DNA of 32,053 nucleotides. Source: JBEVEP01 sp040512755. GTDB lineage: Bacteria; Pseudomonadota; Alphaproteobacteria; Rhizobiales; Rhizobiaceae. Shown here piece by piece: positions 22,674 through 30,763 of this stretch. Within the stretch, counting starts at the first letter, position 1. Each line of letters begins with the position of its first letter. The notes beneath the pieces were generated by a model, which saw only the letters and a program-made list of their open reading frames with translations, had not been told where the DNA came from and made no database searches. Position numbers and translations under genes: made by a program. Location of the stretch: contig JBEVEP010000160.1 of NCBI GenBank assembly GCA_040512755.1, positions 1 through 32,053 of the forward strand, written 5' to 3'.

Positions 22674-24566
22674 ATGCGCATCCTGAGAATCTTGGCGTTC
22701 GTCCTGGCAGCGCTGTCGATCGGACAACCGGCCTTCGCTCAAGGGATCTCGAACCTGCCCAGACAGGACACCATCATCATCGAGAACCCTCAGGGCACGA
22801 TTACCAACCCGACCTGGTTCAACATCTGGGTAGTTGCGCGCGGGGGCGTCTCGACCGGCCTGCAGCAGCTCGGCATGGATACGCTCTGGTACATTGACGC
22901 CGACGCCGGCCTGGACGGCGTAAGGGACAACTCGCTCGCTGCGGACAAGCCGCAATACAACGCCGACTTCACGGAAATGACGGTGAAGCTTCGCGAAGGC
23001 ATCTATTGGAGCGACGGCGTCGAGTTCACTGCCGATGACGTTGTCTACACGGTCGAAACGCAGATCAAGAACCCGAGCATGCTCTGGGGCCCTGTCTTTG
23101 CGGCGAGCGTCGAAGCGGTCACGGCGCCCGACAAGCACACCGTCCTTTTCAAGCTCAAGCGACCCAACTCACGCTTCCACGCCACATTCACCGTGCGCTG
23201 GAACGCCGCCTGGATCATGCCCAAGCATGTCTTCGAAAAGGTGGAGGACCCGACCAAGTACGACTTCAATCCGCCGGTTACGCTCGGTCCCTACAAGCTC
23301 CATAGCTTCGACCCCAACGGAAAATGGTACATCTGGGAAAAGCGCGAGGACTGGCAGCGCACAACGCTGGCTCGCTTCGGGGAACCTGGGCCCAAATATG
23401 CGGCCTACATCGATCCGGGTCCGCCCGACAAGCGCGTCATCCTGCAGCTCAATCACCAGCTCGACATCATCCACGACACGTCGCCTGAGGGTGTGTTCAC
23501 ACTCGTCAAGCAGTCGCCGAGTTCACACGGCTGGTTCAAGGGATTCCCGTATGCCCATCCCGACCCCACCCTGCCATCAGTGATGTTCAACCACCAGGTG
23601 AAGCCGTTTGACAATCCCGACGTGCGTTGGGCGCTCGCGCTGCTCATCGACATCAAGGCGGTTTCCATGGCCTCCTATCGCGGCGCGGCGACGATCTCGG
23701 CGATCGGCGTCCCACCGACTGGGCTGTATGGCCAGTACTACTTTGAACCGATGGAGGACTGGCTGAAGAACTTCGAGATCGACACGGGGAAAAGCAAGTA
23801 CAAACCCTACGACCCGACCGCCGGCCAGCAGATCGCCGATATGCTGAGACCGTCGATGGGCGATCAGATCCCGACCGACGCCAAGGAGATCGCCAAAGCC
23901 TTCGGCCGCGGCTGGTGGAAGCCAAACCCAGAGGTGGCCACCGAGCTCCTGGAGCGCGCCGGCTTCACCAAGCAGGACAACCAGTGGATGAAGCCTGACG
24001 GGACGCCGTTCAAGATCACGCTGCTTGTCGAAGGCGACCAGCGGCCGGTTATGACCCGCGCCGGCACCATGATCGTCCAGCAGTGGCGACAGTTCGGAAT
24101 CCAGGCCGAGACGCAGGCCTATCCTTCGGACTTCTTCCCGCGCGTAGAGCTCGGGGATTACGAAGCGGCGATCGCCTGGAGCGTCGAGACCTGGGGCGGC
24201 CATCCCGATCTGTCGTTCTTCCTCGACAGCTGGCACTCGGAGTTCCTGAAGCAGCCAGGCGACCGCCAGCCGCCGCGTAACCGTCAGCGCTGGAAGAGCG
24301 CCGAGCTCGACAAGATCATAGAGCAAATCCGCAAGATCGACTTCGACGATCCCAGGGGCACCGAACTCGGCATAGAGTACATCAAGCTGGCGGTGAAGGA
24401 GATGCCGACCATCCCGTTGATGTCCTACAACGTGTTCACAATGATGGATACCACCTACTGGACCGGCTATCCGAACGCGGAGACGAATCCGTACACTAAC
24501 CCTGTCCCGAATTGGGCAAACACGAAATACATGTTCGTCAAGCTCAAACCAGCGCAGAGCCAATAA
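22674..24566 (+). CDS. Peptide/nickel-type ABC transporter substrate-binding protein
   Basis: A periplasmic SBP_bac_5-type binding protein of 630 aa, larger than usual OppA/DppA (about 500-550). The signal peptide (MRILRILAFVLAALS core) is probably cleaved after AFA-22 before Gln23. Family features: YNADFTEMTVKLREGIYWSD, TADDVVYTVE, TLGPYKLHSFDPNGKWYIW, and a Trp-rich C-terminal lobe (AIAWSVETWGGHPDLSFFLD) that could stack on sugar rings. GGGAGGACAAG precedes the ATG. It is next to the GH51 gene with its own upstream region (operator 3). Peptide-type binding proteins are known to carry oligosaccharides in several bacteria, so an arabinose-containing oligosaccharide is a reasonable ligand here; peptides cannot be excluded. 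Confidence 0.92.
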   Translation: MRILRILAFVLAALSIGQPAFAQGISNLPRQDTIIIENPQGTITNPTWFNIWVVARGGVSTGLQQLGMDTLWYIDADAGLDGVRDNSLAADKPQYNADFTEMTVKLREGIYWSDGVEFTADDVVYTVETQIKNPSMLWGPVFAASVEAVTAPDKHTVLFKLKRPNSRFHATFTVRWNAAWIMPKHVFEKVEDPTKYDFNPPVTLGPYKLHSFDPNGKWYIWEKREDWQRTTLARFGEPGPKYAAYIDPGPPDKRVILQLNHQLDIIHDTSPEGVFTLVKQSPSSHGWFKGFPYAHPDPTLPSVMFNHQVKPFDNPDVRWALALLIDIKAVSMASYRGAATISAIGVPPTGLYGQYYFEPMEDWLKNFEIDTGKSKYKPYDPTAGQQIADMLRPSMGDQIPTDAKEIAKAFGRGWWKPNPEVATELLERAGFTKQDNQWMKPDGTPFKITLLVEGDQRPVMTRAGTMIVQQWRQFGIQAETQAYPSDFFPRVELGDYEAAIAWSVETWGGHPDLSFFLDSWHSEFLKQPGDRQPPRNRQRWKSAELDKIIEQIRKIDFDDPRGTELGIEYIKLAVKEMPTIPLMSYNVFTMMDTTYWTGYPNAETNPYTNPVPNWANTKYMFVKLKPAQSQ

Positions 24567-24582
24567 CTACTCCTGCGGAGTC

Positions 24583-24616
24583 GCGAGCGAGGCGGTCTAC
24601 ATCCCGCCTCACTCGC
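24583..24616 (+). other. Strong intergenic hairpin after the binding-protein gene
   Basis: GCGAGCGAGGCGG (24583-24595) and CCGCCTCACTCGC (24604-24616) form a 13-bp stem with one mismatch and an 8-nt loop, 16 bp after the stop. No T-tract follows. Such a hairpin between a binding-protein gene and its permeases typically stabilises the upstream message or partly blocks read-through, so that binding protein exceeds permease. Confidence 0.55.
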
Positions 24617-24654
24617 TTCAATGAGAAGCGACGAGGCGCAGCCCCAGTGAAGCG

Positions 24655-25656
24655 ATGAAAACTTACGCGCTCTATCTTGCAAGGCGTCTCGCGCAGTTCG
24701 TGCTCGTCGTTTTCATCGGCATCAACATCGCCTATCTCATCACACACCTCACGCCGATCGACCCTGTCGAACAGGCCATTGCGTCGGCAACCATGATCGG
24801 CCAGTCCAGTCCCGAGATGGTCGAGGGGCTGCGCAAAACACTGCGCGAACTCTACGGACTGGAAGGCTCAGCTTTCGAGCAATATGTCGCCTTCTGGAGA
24901 CGGCTTGCGACGGGCGATTTCGGCCCGTCCCTCTCCGCCTTTCCCACGCCCGTTTCGACCTTGATCTGGCAGGCGCTGCCGTGGACCGTCGGGCTGTTGG
25001 TCTGCTCAATCGTCATCGCCTGGGGCGTCGGCAACTTCCTCGGCGGGCTGGCCGGCTACTACCGCGGGAACTTGCTCCTGAAGCTTGTCGGCATCGCGGC
25101 AATGAGCCTGCAGCCGATCCCATACTACGTAGTCGCCTTCATCCTGCTGATCCTGTTCGGCTTCGTCTGGCCAATCCTGCCAATCAGCGGCGGTGCCGAG
25201 ATGAACATCGAGCGGTCTGGCTTTGCTTTCATCGTGAGCATCGTCAAACATTCCATCCTTCCCGTCCTGTCCCTCGTTCTGGTCGGGATGGGCGCGTGGT
25301 TCATCGGCATGCGCTCGCTGGTCTCCAACATTGTCAATGAAGACTACGTCACCTATGCCGAGTTCGGGGGGGTAAGCCGCCGCCGCATCCTGTTCTCCTA
25401 TGTGATGCGCAATGCGCTCTCGCCGCAGGTTACGGGGCTGGCGCTCTCGCTCGGCGCCATCTTCAACGGGGCGATCATCACGGAGGTCGTGTTCGGATAC
25501 CCAGGGCTGGGCACGCTCCTGGTCCGCGCTGTGAACGCCGGCGACTACAGCCTCGTGCTCGGCATCACCTCGGTATCGATCTTCGCCGTCGCTGCGGCCA
25601 TCCTTGTGATCGATCTCATCTATCCGCTGCTCGATCCCCGGGTGGCTCAAGGCTGA
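24655..25656 (+). CDS. Peptide-type ABC transporter permease (DppB type)
   Basis: An inner-membrane permease of 333 aa with about six helices. It opens MKTYALYLARRLAQFVLVVFIGINIAY, typical of DppB/OppB, and has the coupling loop DYVTYAEFGGVSRRRILFSY, then VMRNALSPQ. The end is LIYPLLDPRVAQG. The ribosome site (GTGAAG) is weak. It is 88 bp after the binding-protein gene, the gap holding the hairpin at 24583-24616, and 4 bp before the next permease gene. Confidence 0.93.
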   Translation: MKTYALYLARRLAQFVLVVFIGINIAYLITHLTPIDPVEQAIASATMIGQSSPEMVEGLRKTLRELYGLEGSAFEQYVAFWRRLATGDFGPSLSAFPTPVSTLIWQALPWTVGLLVCSIVIAWGVGNFLGGLAGYYRGNLLLKLVGIAAMSLQPIPYYVVAFILLILFGFVWPILPISGGAEMNIERSGFAFIVSIVKHSILPVLSLVLVGMGAWFIGMRSLVSNIVNEDYVTYAEFGGVSRRRILFSYVMRNALSPQVTGLALSLGAIFNGAIITEVVFGYPGLGTLLVRAVNAGDYSLVLGITSVSIFAVAAAILVIDLIYPLLDPRVAQG

Positions 25657-25660
25657 CGCG

Positions 25661-26524
25661 ATGCTCAGGACGATCGGCAATCTCCTGCGTAACAACCGGG
25701 AATTCGCGCTTGGCGCGATCCTCCTCCTTTTCGTGCTCGCCTTTGCGGTCGCCTCCTTCTTCTCGCCCTATCCGCCGCAGGATAGCTACGTTGTTCCGCC
25801 CGACGTGCCGCCCTCATGGGCCTATCCGCTCGGCACCAATTCGCGCGGTCAGGACGTCTTCTGGCAGCTCACCTTTTCGATCCGCAACTCCCTGCTCTTC
25901 GGCTTGTCGGTCGCGCTGATGAGCCGCATGTTGTCGCTCGTCATCGGTCTCGTCGCCGGCTACGCAGGCGGCGTTGTTGACCGCGTGCTGATGACGATCA
26001 ACGACACTTTCGTCGTGATCCCGCTCTTTCCGATTCTCGTGCTGTTCTTCTTCATGATGCACGACCAAATGTCTTGGGCGCTTCTGGCGATCGCCATGGC
26101 GTCTCTCGGCTGGCCGTATGACGCGCGACTCATCCGCTCAGTAGCCCTCAGCCTGAGGCACCGCGAGTTCACGGCGATGAGCATCTTCTCCGGTATGAGT
26201 GCTCGCCAGATACTCATGGAGGAACATCTGCCCTATGTGCTGCCAATTGTCTTTTCGACGACACTCAACAACATGAATTGGTCAATCGGGCTGGAGGTGA
26301 CGCTTTCGGTCATCGGCTTCACCAATATCGAGACGCCGACGATCGGCACGATGATCTACTGGGCCAACCAGCACACGGCGATTGTAGCGGGCATCTGGTG
26401 GTGGGTGCTCTTCCCGATCGTCCTGGTCGTGATGACATTCCTCGGGCTTTATCTGCTCTCGGTCTCGATGAACGAGTATATCGATCCGCGCAGCCGCCTG
26501 CTTGCGGTGGAGGGCCAGAAGTGA
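25661..26524 (+). CDS. Peptide-type ABC transporter permease (DppC type)
   Basis: An inner-membrane permease of 287 aa, starting MLRTIGNLLRNNREFALGAILLLF. It carries the DppC-type motif YPLGTNSRGQDVFWQLTFSI, split by normal helices, and the coupling loop EFTAMSIFSGMSARQILMEE, then HLPYVLPI. Five to six helices are apparent. The end is SVSMNEYIDPRSRLLAVEGQK. The stop overlaps the ATPase start by 4 bp (GTGA). It forms the pore with the preceding DppB-type subunit. Confidence 0.93.
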   Translation: MLRTIGNLLRNNREFALGAILLLFVLAFAVASFFSPYPPQDSYVVPPDVPPSWAYPLGTNSRGQDVFWQLTFSIRNSLLFGLSVALMSRMLSLVIGLVAGYAGGVVDRVLMTINDTFVVIPLFPILVLFFFMMHDQMSWALLAIAMASLGWPYDARLIRSVALSLRHREFTAMSIFSGMSARQILMEEHLPYVLPIVFSTTLNNMNWSIGLEVTLSVIGFTNIETPTIGTMIYWANQHTAIVAGIWWWVLFPIVLVVMTFLGLYLLSVSMNEYIDPRSRLLAVEGQK

Positions 26525-27594
26525 ACGGCGACAAGGCAAGGCCGAAAGGCGCGGCCGACATCGTGCTCGACGTAAGGAACCTGCGCGCTTTCTACGTCAT
26601 GGGCAACGTTCAGCCGACCCGCGAGGTGCGCGCTGTCGACGACATCTCCATTAGGGTTGCCCGCAACGAAATCTACGGACTTGCAGGCGAATCGAGCTCC
26701 GGCAAGACAACCTTCATCAAGACCATCGCGGCAGCCATCCGGCCGCCGCTCAGAGTTGTCAGCGGCTCGATCCGCTACAGCTTCCTCGAACGTGACATCT
26801 ACCAACTCGACCGCGCGGCGCTGTCGGCAGTTCGCTGGAAACACCTCGCGTACATTCCGCAGGGTTCGATGAACGTGCTCAATCCGGTGCGGCGCGTGCG
26901 CCAGTCCTTCATCGATTTCGCCTTTCCGCACATGGGACTTTCGACCGCGCGATTCTTCGACGCTGTCGCCGCCCACCTCGAGCGGCTTCACCTCCAGAAG
27001 TCTGTGCTCGACGCCTATCCCCACCAGCTGTCGGGCGGTATGCGCCAGCGCGTGACGATCGCGCTGGCGACGGTCTGCCGACCGGAATTCATTATCGCTG
27101 ACGAGCCTACTACCGCACTCGACGTAGTCGTGCAGAAGAGCGTGCTCGGCCTGATCCACGAGGCGCAGCGCAAGATTGGCTCTTCCATGGTCTTCGTCAC
27201 CCACGATATGGCCGTGCACGCCAACATCACGGACAGACTCGGCATTATGTATGCTGGGCGGCTGGTTGAGGAGGCACCGACCCCAGAGCTGTTCGCCGAA
27301 CCCAGGCACCCTTACACGCAGCATCTCATCGCCAGCCTGCCAAGGATCGGCGACACGTCTGCCAAGCAGGCGCTGTCCGGCACGCCGCCAAACCTGTCGA
27401 ACCCGCCCGGCGGTTGCCGATTCCATCCGCGCTGCCCGCTCGCAATGAATGTCTGCCGGGAGACGCATCCAGAGATGCTGAGTGTCGGCCCCCATCATCG
27501 CGTCGCCTGCCACGCGGTCGCTCTTCGGGAGCAAGCCATGGCCGAGGGGAAGGCGATGCCGCCGAAAACTGCACGGTTCGGGCTCGCCCAATGA
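26521..27594 (+). CDS. Peptide-type ABC transporter ATPase (DppD type)
   Basis: A cytoplasmic ATPase of 357 aa, one of two for this importer. Walker A is GESSSGKT (near residue 58), signature LSGGMRQRV, Walker B FIIADEPTTALD, switch VFVTHDM. The tail GCRFHPRCPLAMNVC is the Cys-rich oligopeptide-ATPase C-terminal domain that in relatives can bind an iron-sulfur cluster. I chose GTG at 26521, overlapping the permease stop; the frame is open upstream within the permease gene but that part is not family-like. The stop overlaps the second ATPase gene by 4 bp. Confidence 0.93.
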   Translation: MNGDKARPKGAADIVLDVRNLRAFYVMGNVQPTREVRAVDDISIRVARNEIYGLAGESSSGKTTFIKTIAAAIRPPLRVVSGSIRYSFLERDIYQLDRAALSAVRWKHLAYIPQGSMNVLNPVRRVRQSFIDFAFPHMGLSTARFFDAVAAHLERLHLQKSVLDAYPHQLSGGMRQRVTIALATVCRPEFIIADEPTTALDVVVQKSVLGLIHEAQRKIGSSMVFVTHDMAVHANITDRLGIMYAGRLVEEAPTPELFAEPRHPYTQHLIASLPRIGDTSAKQALSGTPPNLSNPPGGCRFHPRCPLAMNVCRETHPEMLSVGPHHRVACHAVALREQAMAEGKAMPPKTARFGLAQ

Positions 27595-28472
27595 CAGGCG
27601 ATCTGCTCAGCGTCGAGAAAGTCACGAAGACCTATTCGTCGGGCGGGTTGCTCGCCCGCGCTACCTTCAACGCCGTCGATGAGGTGAGCTTCCAGCTTGA
27701 TGCATCCAAGCCGGAAGTGTTCGCCATCATAGGCGAGTCTGGAAGCGGCAAGACGACGCTTGCGCGCATGATCCTCAACATGATTCAGCCGAGCGCCGGC
27801 ACGGTCCGCTTCCGCGGCAAGGAGCTCGCCTCAGTCCGAGGGCGAGAGGCCCGGCTCGACTTCATGCGAGCGGTCCAGCCGATCTTCCAGAACCCCTATG
27901 AAGCCTTCAACCCGCTGAAGCGGGTCGAGCGCTACCTCTACGCTTCGGCACGCAATCTCACAGGGGCGAGCCGGAGCGACAGCGAGGGGATATGCGACGA
28001 GGCTCTGCGCAAGGTAGGCCTTTCGCTCGCCGAAGTGCGTGGGCGCTTTCCCCACGAGTTGTCCGGCGGCCAGCTCCAGCGTGCGGCGATCGCCCGCGCG
28101 CTTATCCCGCGCCCCTCACTGCTTGTCGCCGATGAGCCCGTTTCGATGGTGGATGCCTCGCTGCGGATGTCGATAGTGCATCTCTTCAAGGTGCTGTGCG
28201 ACGAGTTCGGAATGTCGATCGTCTATATCACCCATGACCTCGCCACTGCCTACTACATCAGCAATCGGATCATCATCATGCAGACAGGAAAAGTGGTTGA
28301 GGGAGGCGACGCACGCGCGGTGCTGGACAACCCGCAACACCCCTACTCGAAGCTCCTCAAAAGCGCGGTGCTTGAAACAGGTGATGTTGGAGGAATGGAA
28401 GCTTGTGCAGGGTCTCAAAGCGCAGGTCAACCACACCCGCCCGACAACTTCAGGGTCGAGGATTTTAGTTAA
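27591..28472 (+). CDS. Peptide-type ABC transporter ATPase (DppF type)
   Basis: The second cytoplasmic ATPase, 293 aa, starting MTGDLLSVEKVTKTYSSGG. Walker A GESGSGKT, Q-loop QPIFQNPYEAFNPLK, signature LSGGQLQRAAIARAL, Walker B LLVADEPVSMVD, switch VYITHDL. The C-terminus is short and lacks the Cys-rich tail of its partner. ATG overlaps the previous stop by 4 bp. It ends the transporter unit; 127 bp without a gene follow before the reductase. Confidence 0.93.
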   Translation: MTGDLLSVEKVTKTYSSGGLLARATFNAVDEVSFQLDASKPEVFAIIGESGSGKTTLARMILNMIQPSAGTVRFRGKELASVRGREARLDFMRAVQPIFQNPYEAFNPLKRVERYLYASARNLTGASRSDSEGICDEALRKVGLSLAEVRGRFPHELSGGQLQRAAIARALIPRPSLLVADEPVSMVDASLRMSIVHLFKVLCDEFGMSIVYITHDLATAYYISNRIIIMQTGKVVEGGDARAVLDNPQHPYSKLLKSAVLETGDVGGMEACAGSQSAGQPHPPDNFRVEDFS

Positions 28473-28599
28473 CGAAGGGGTCAGGGCAACGCATCGGGAC
28501 CAATATTGTCGTCATTGATTTCTTTGCATGGGTCACGTTGGCCGCATCGTCTTCGCCTGGTTCTCGGACCCCAAGAGAAACTGCCGTGTAGGAGAGAGA

Positions 28600-29661
28600 A
28601 TGATGGAGTACCGACTGCTTGGCCGATCTGGCCTGAAGATCTCGACAATCACACTGGGTACGATGACCATTGGTGGCAAGGGGGCTTTCGCCAAGGTCGG
28701 CAATGTCGGGCTGGATGAGGCGAAGCGCCTGATCGACCTCTGCATCGATGCCGGTGTCAATTTGATCGACACTGCCGACGTGTATTCCTCTGGCGCGTGT
28801 GAGGAGATTGTCGGAGAGGCGCTAGCGGGCCGCCGCAAAGGCGGCGTGCTCATCGCCACCAAGGCGCGGTACGCGATGGGAGAGGGGCCCAACGACCGGG
28901 GCCTGTCGCGCCACCATCTCATCCGTGCCTGCGAGGCGAGTTTGAGGCGTCTACGCACGGACGTCATCGACCTCTATCAGGTGCATGAATGGGATGGCCA
29001 GACACCGCTCGAAGAGACCCTGGAGGCGCTCGATACGCTGGTGCACCATGGCAAAGTCCGCTATGTCGGCTGCTCCAACTACTCGGGCTGGCACGTCATG
29101 AAGGCGCTGGCTATCAGCGCAGCCGAACACCGTCAGCGGTTCGTCAGCCAGCAGATCCACTATACGCTCGAGGCGCGAGAGGCGGAGTATGAGCTCGTAC
29201 CGATCGCCATCGACCAGCAACTCGGCATCCTGGTCTGGAGTCCTCTTGCCGGCGGCCTGCTTTCTGGAAAGCACCGCCGCGACCAGGCCGCGCCGGAAGG
29301 CTCGCGCCAGCTCGCCGGATGGACCGAGCCACCGATCCGCGACGAAGAGCGGCTCTGGCAGATCGTCGACATGCTGGTTGCGATAGCGGAGGATCACAAC
29401 GTCTCTGCGGCGCAGGTGGCGCTGGCGTGGCTGATGGGTCGGCCTGCCGTCACCTCGGTCATCATCGGCGGCCGCACCGAGGCCCAGCTCAAGGACAACC
29501 TTCGGTCCGCAGAACTACGCCTCACGTCAGAGGAACGGTCGCGGCTGGACAGCGTCAGCGCCCCGCCTATTCTCTATCCGTATTGGCACCAACTTTGGAC
29601 GGCAAGCGATCGTTTGGGTCGGGCCGATCTTTCATTGCTCGGTCCGCATATTCATCGCTGA
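28600..29661 (+). CDS. Aldo/keto reductase
   Basis: A 353-aa NAD(P)H-dependent oxidoreductase of the aldo/keto reductase superfamily (barrel fold). The catalytic tetrad reads Asp57, Tyr62 (DTADVYSSG), Lys88 (IATKARY) and His129 (YQVHEWD). The C-terminal cofactor motif is VIIGGRTEAQLKDNL. GGAGAGAG lies just before the two adjacent ATGs (28600, 28603); the frame is open to 28528 but without a good ribosome site. It follows the arabinoside importer on the same strand, so it may reduce or oxidise the released sugar (for example arabinose) or an aglycone aldehyde; this is inference, and its own promoter in 28473-28599 is possible. Confidence 0.9.
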   Translation: MMEYRLLGRSGLKISTITLGTMTIGGKGAFAKVGNVGLDEAKRLIDLCIDAGVNLIDTADVYSSGACEEIVGEALAGRRKGGVLIATKARYAMGEGPNDRGLSRHHLIRACEASLRRLRTDVIDLYQVHEWDGQTPLEETLEALDTLVHHGKVRYVGCSNYSGWHVMKALAISAAEHRQRFVSQQIHYTLEAREAEYELVPIAIDQQLGILVWSPLAGGLLSGKHRRDQAAPEGSRQLAGWTEPPIRDEERLWQIVDMLVAIAEDHNVSAAQVALAWLMGRPAVTSVIIGGRTEAQLKDNLRSAELRLTSEERSRLDSVSAPPILYPYWHQLWTASDRLGRADLSLLGPHIHR

Positions 29662-29712
29662 CAACGATTTCAGGCGAGACAGTTCTTATCTGCGGGTGAG
29701 GCACGGTCGCGT

Positions 29713-29740
29713 GGCCGGTTGCGCGGCGAGGGCAACCGCC
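29713..29740. terminator. Hairpin between convergent reductase and AraC genes
   Basis: GGC-C-GGTTGC and GCAACCGCC form a 9-bp stem with one bulged C, within the 117 bp between two convergent stops. A TTTT run appears about 8 nt after it on the plus strand. It may end transcription of the reductase gene; on the minus strand there is no T-tract. Confidence 0.35.
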
Positions 29741-29778
29741 GAAACGCTTTTCCCGGCCGGCTAGAAGTGGGCGCCAGC

Positions 29779-30633
29779 TCATCGAAAAAATGACGAGCGA
29801 TATTCGCGGGGCGACATGCCCCGCAGCCGCCGAAACTGCCGATTGAAATTGGCGAGCGAAGTGTAGCCCACCTCTTCCGCGATATGTTGGATGGGCTGGT
29901 TCGTTCCGGACAGGCGCGAGCATGCTTCGCCGATGCGCAAGCCGATCAGATAGTCCGAGATGCTTGCCTGCGTGTGTTTGTGGAACATGCGGTGCAAGCC
30001 TGAGAGGCTTAAGGAGGCAATCTCGGCCAGGTCCACCAATCGCAGCGGCTTGTGATAGTGCTGATGGAGGTGCAGCAGGACACGGTCAATGCGCAAGCGG
30101 CTTCCTTCCACCGGCTGCGGCGCTTTGGTCGAGAGCTGCTGAATGTCGTCGGCTTTTGCGATCTGCAGAAGGATCTCGATGAGCCCTATGAGACGCTGCG
30201 CCGGCGGCCGCGCGAAAATCGCCTCGAACTCCTGAGCCAGCGCCCGGCCAAGCCCGGTGCCGAATGCCAACCCTGTCGCAGCACGGCCGATAAGCCGTGC
30301 GACGGGCCGGAACTCCACCGTGCCGCCGATCAAGCCTTCGATCCATTCCTTGCGAAACCAGAGAACAAGCGCGACATGCGGTCTTGCCGGGTCGATCTTT
30401 TCGCGGGATGCCCACGTGTGCGGAAGGTTGGGCCCGACCAGCACGAGGTCGCCGTCGTCATAGCTGCCGACATGATCGCCCACAAAGCGCTGGCCGCGTG
30501 AATTGAGCGTCAACGTCAGCTCGAGCTCGGGATGATGGTGCCATTGGAACGGAATGGCATCGTCCAGCCGACGATTGAGCATGCTCCATGAGGCGTCCAG
30601 CGGTACCGGCAAATGTTCCAGGAATGGCCGCAT
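29779..30633 (-). CDS. AraC-family transcriptional regulator
   Basis: A 284-aa regulator. The N-terminal cupin-like ligand-binding part contains FQWHHHPELELT (about 29-40) and PHTWAS. The C-terminal AraC DNA-binding domain spans about 180-280, with two helix-turn-helices (LVDLAEIASLSLSGLHRMFH and IQHIAEEVGYTSLANFNRQF) and the end RGMSPREYRSSFFR. A TTG directly before it (30636) is an alternative. Its ribosome site is weak. It is transcribed away from the phytanoyl-CoA dioxygenase-type gene, with inverted repeats between them, so that gene is its likeliest target. Such cupin/AraC proteins often sense sugars or related compounds; the effector here is unknown. Confidence 0.9.
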   Translation of the reverse strand: MRPFLEHLPVPLDASWSMLNRRLDDAIPFQWHHHPELELTLTLNSRGQRFVGDHVGSYDDGDLVLVGPNLPHTWASREKIDPARPHVALVLWFRKEWIEGLIGGTVEFRPVARLIGRAATGLAFGTGLGRALAQEFEAIFARPPAQRLIGLIEILLQIAKADDIQQLSTKAPQPVEGSRLRIDRVLLHLHQHYHKPLRLVDLAEIASLSLSGLHRMFHKHTQASISDYLIGLRIGEACSRLSGTNQPIQHIAEEVGYTSLANFNRQFRRLRGMSPREYRSSFFR

Positions 30634-30658
30634 CAAGCGCTGATCGTGTTCATCACGC

Positions 30659-30719
30659 CAGAATAGTATCAGAAATCGCCAACTGCCGACAACATAAGGC
30701 TGTTGGCGCGGCTATTCTG
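30659..30719. promoter_or_regulatory. Nested inverted repeats in the AraC/dioxygenase divergent region
   Basis: CAGAATAG (30659-30666) with CTATTCTG (30712-30719) is a perfect 8-bp pair. Within it CGCCAAC (30677-30683) with GTTGGCG (30702-30708) is a perfect 7-bp pair, and CAACA/TGTTG a third. The centres differ by about 4 bp. Arms of this spacing could be binding sites for an AraC-type dimer or a long hairpin in either leader. The region is only 130 bp, so both promoters must overlap it. Confidence 0.5.
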
Positions 30720-30763
30720 TCCCCATCGTCTGACGACCAGGGATGCCGAGACGGGAGACCGAT

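Noticed and set aside
23577..24563. Minus-strand open frame (328 codons) opposite the binding-protein gene
   Set aside because: Antisense shadow of a clear SBP_bac_5 gene with signal peptide; translation has no recognisable domain.
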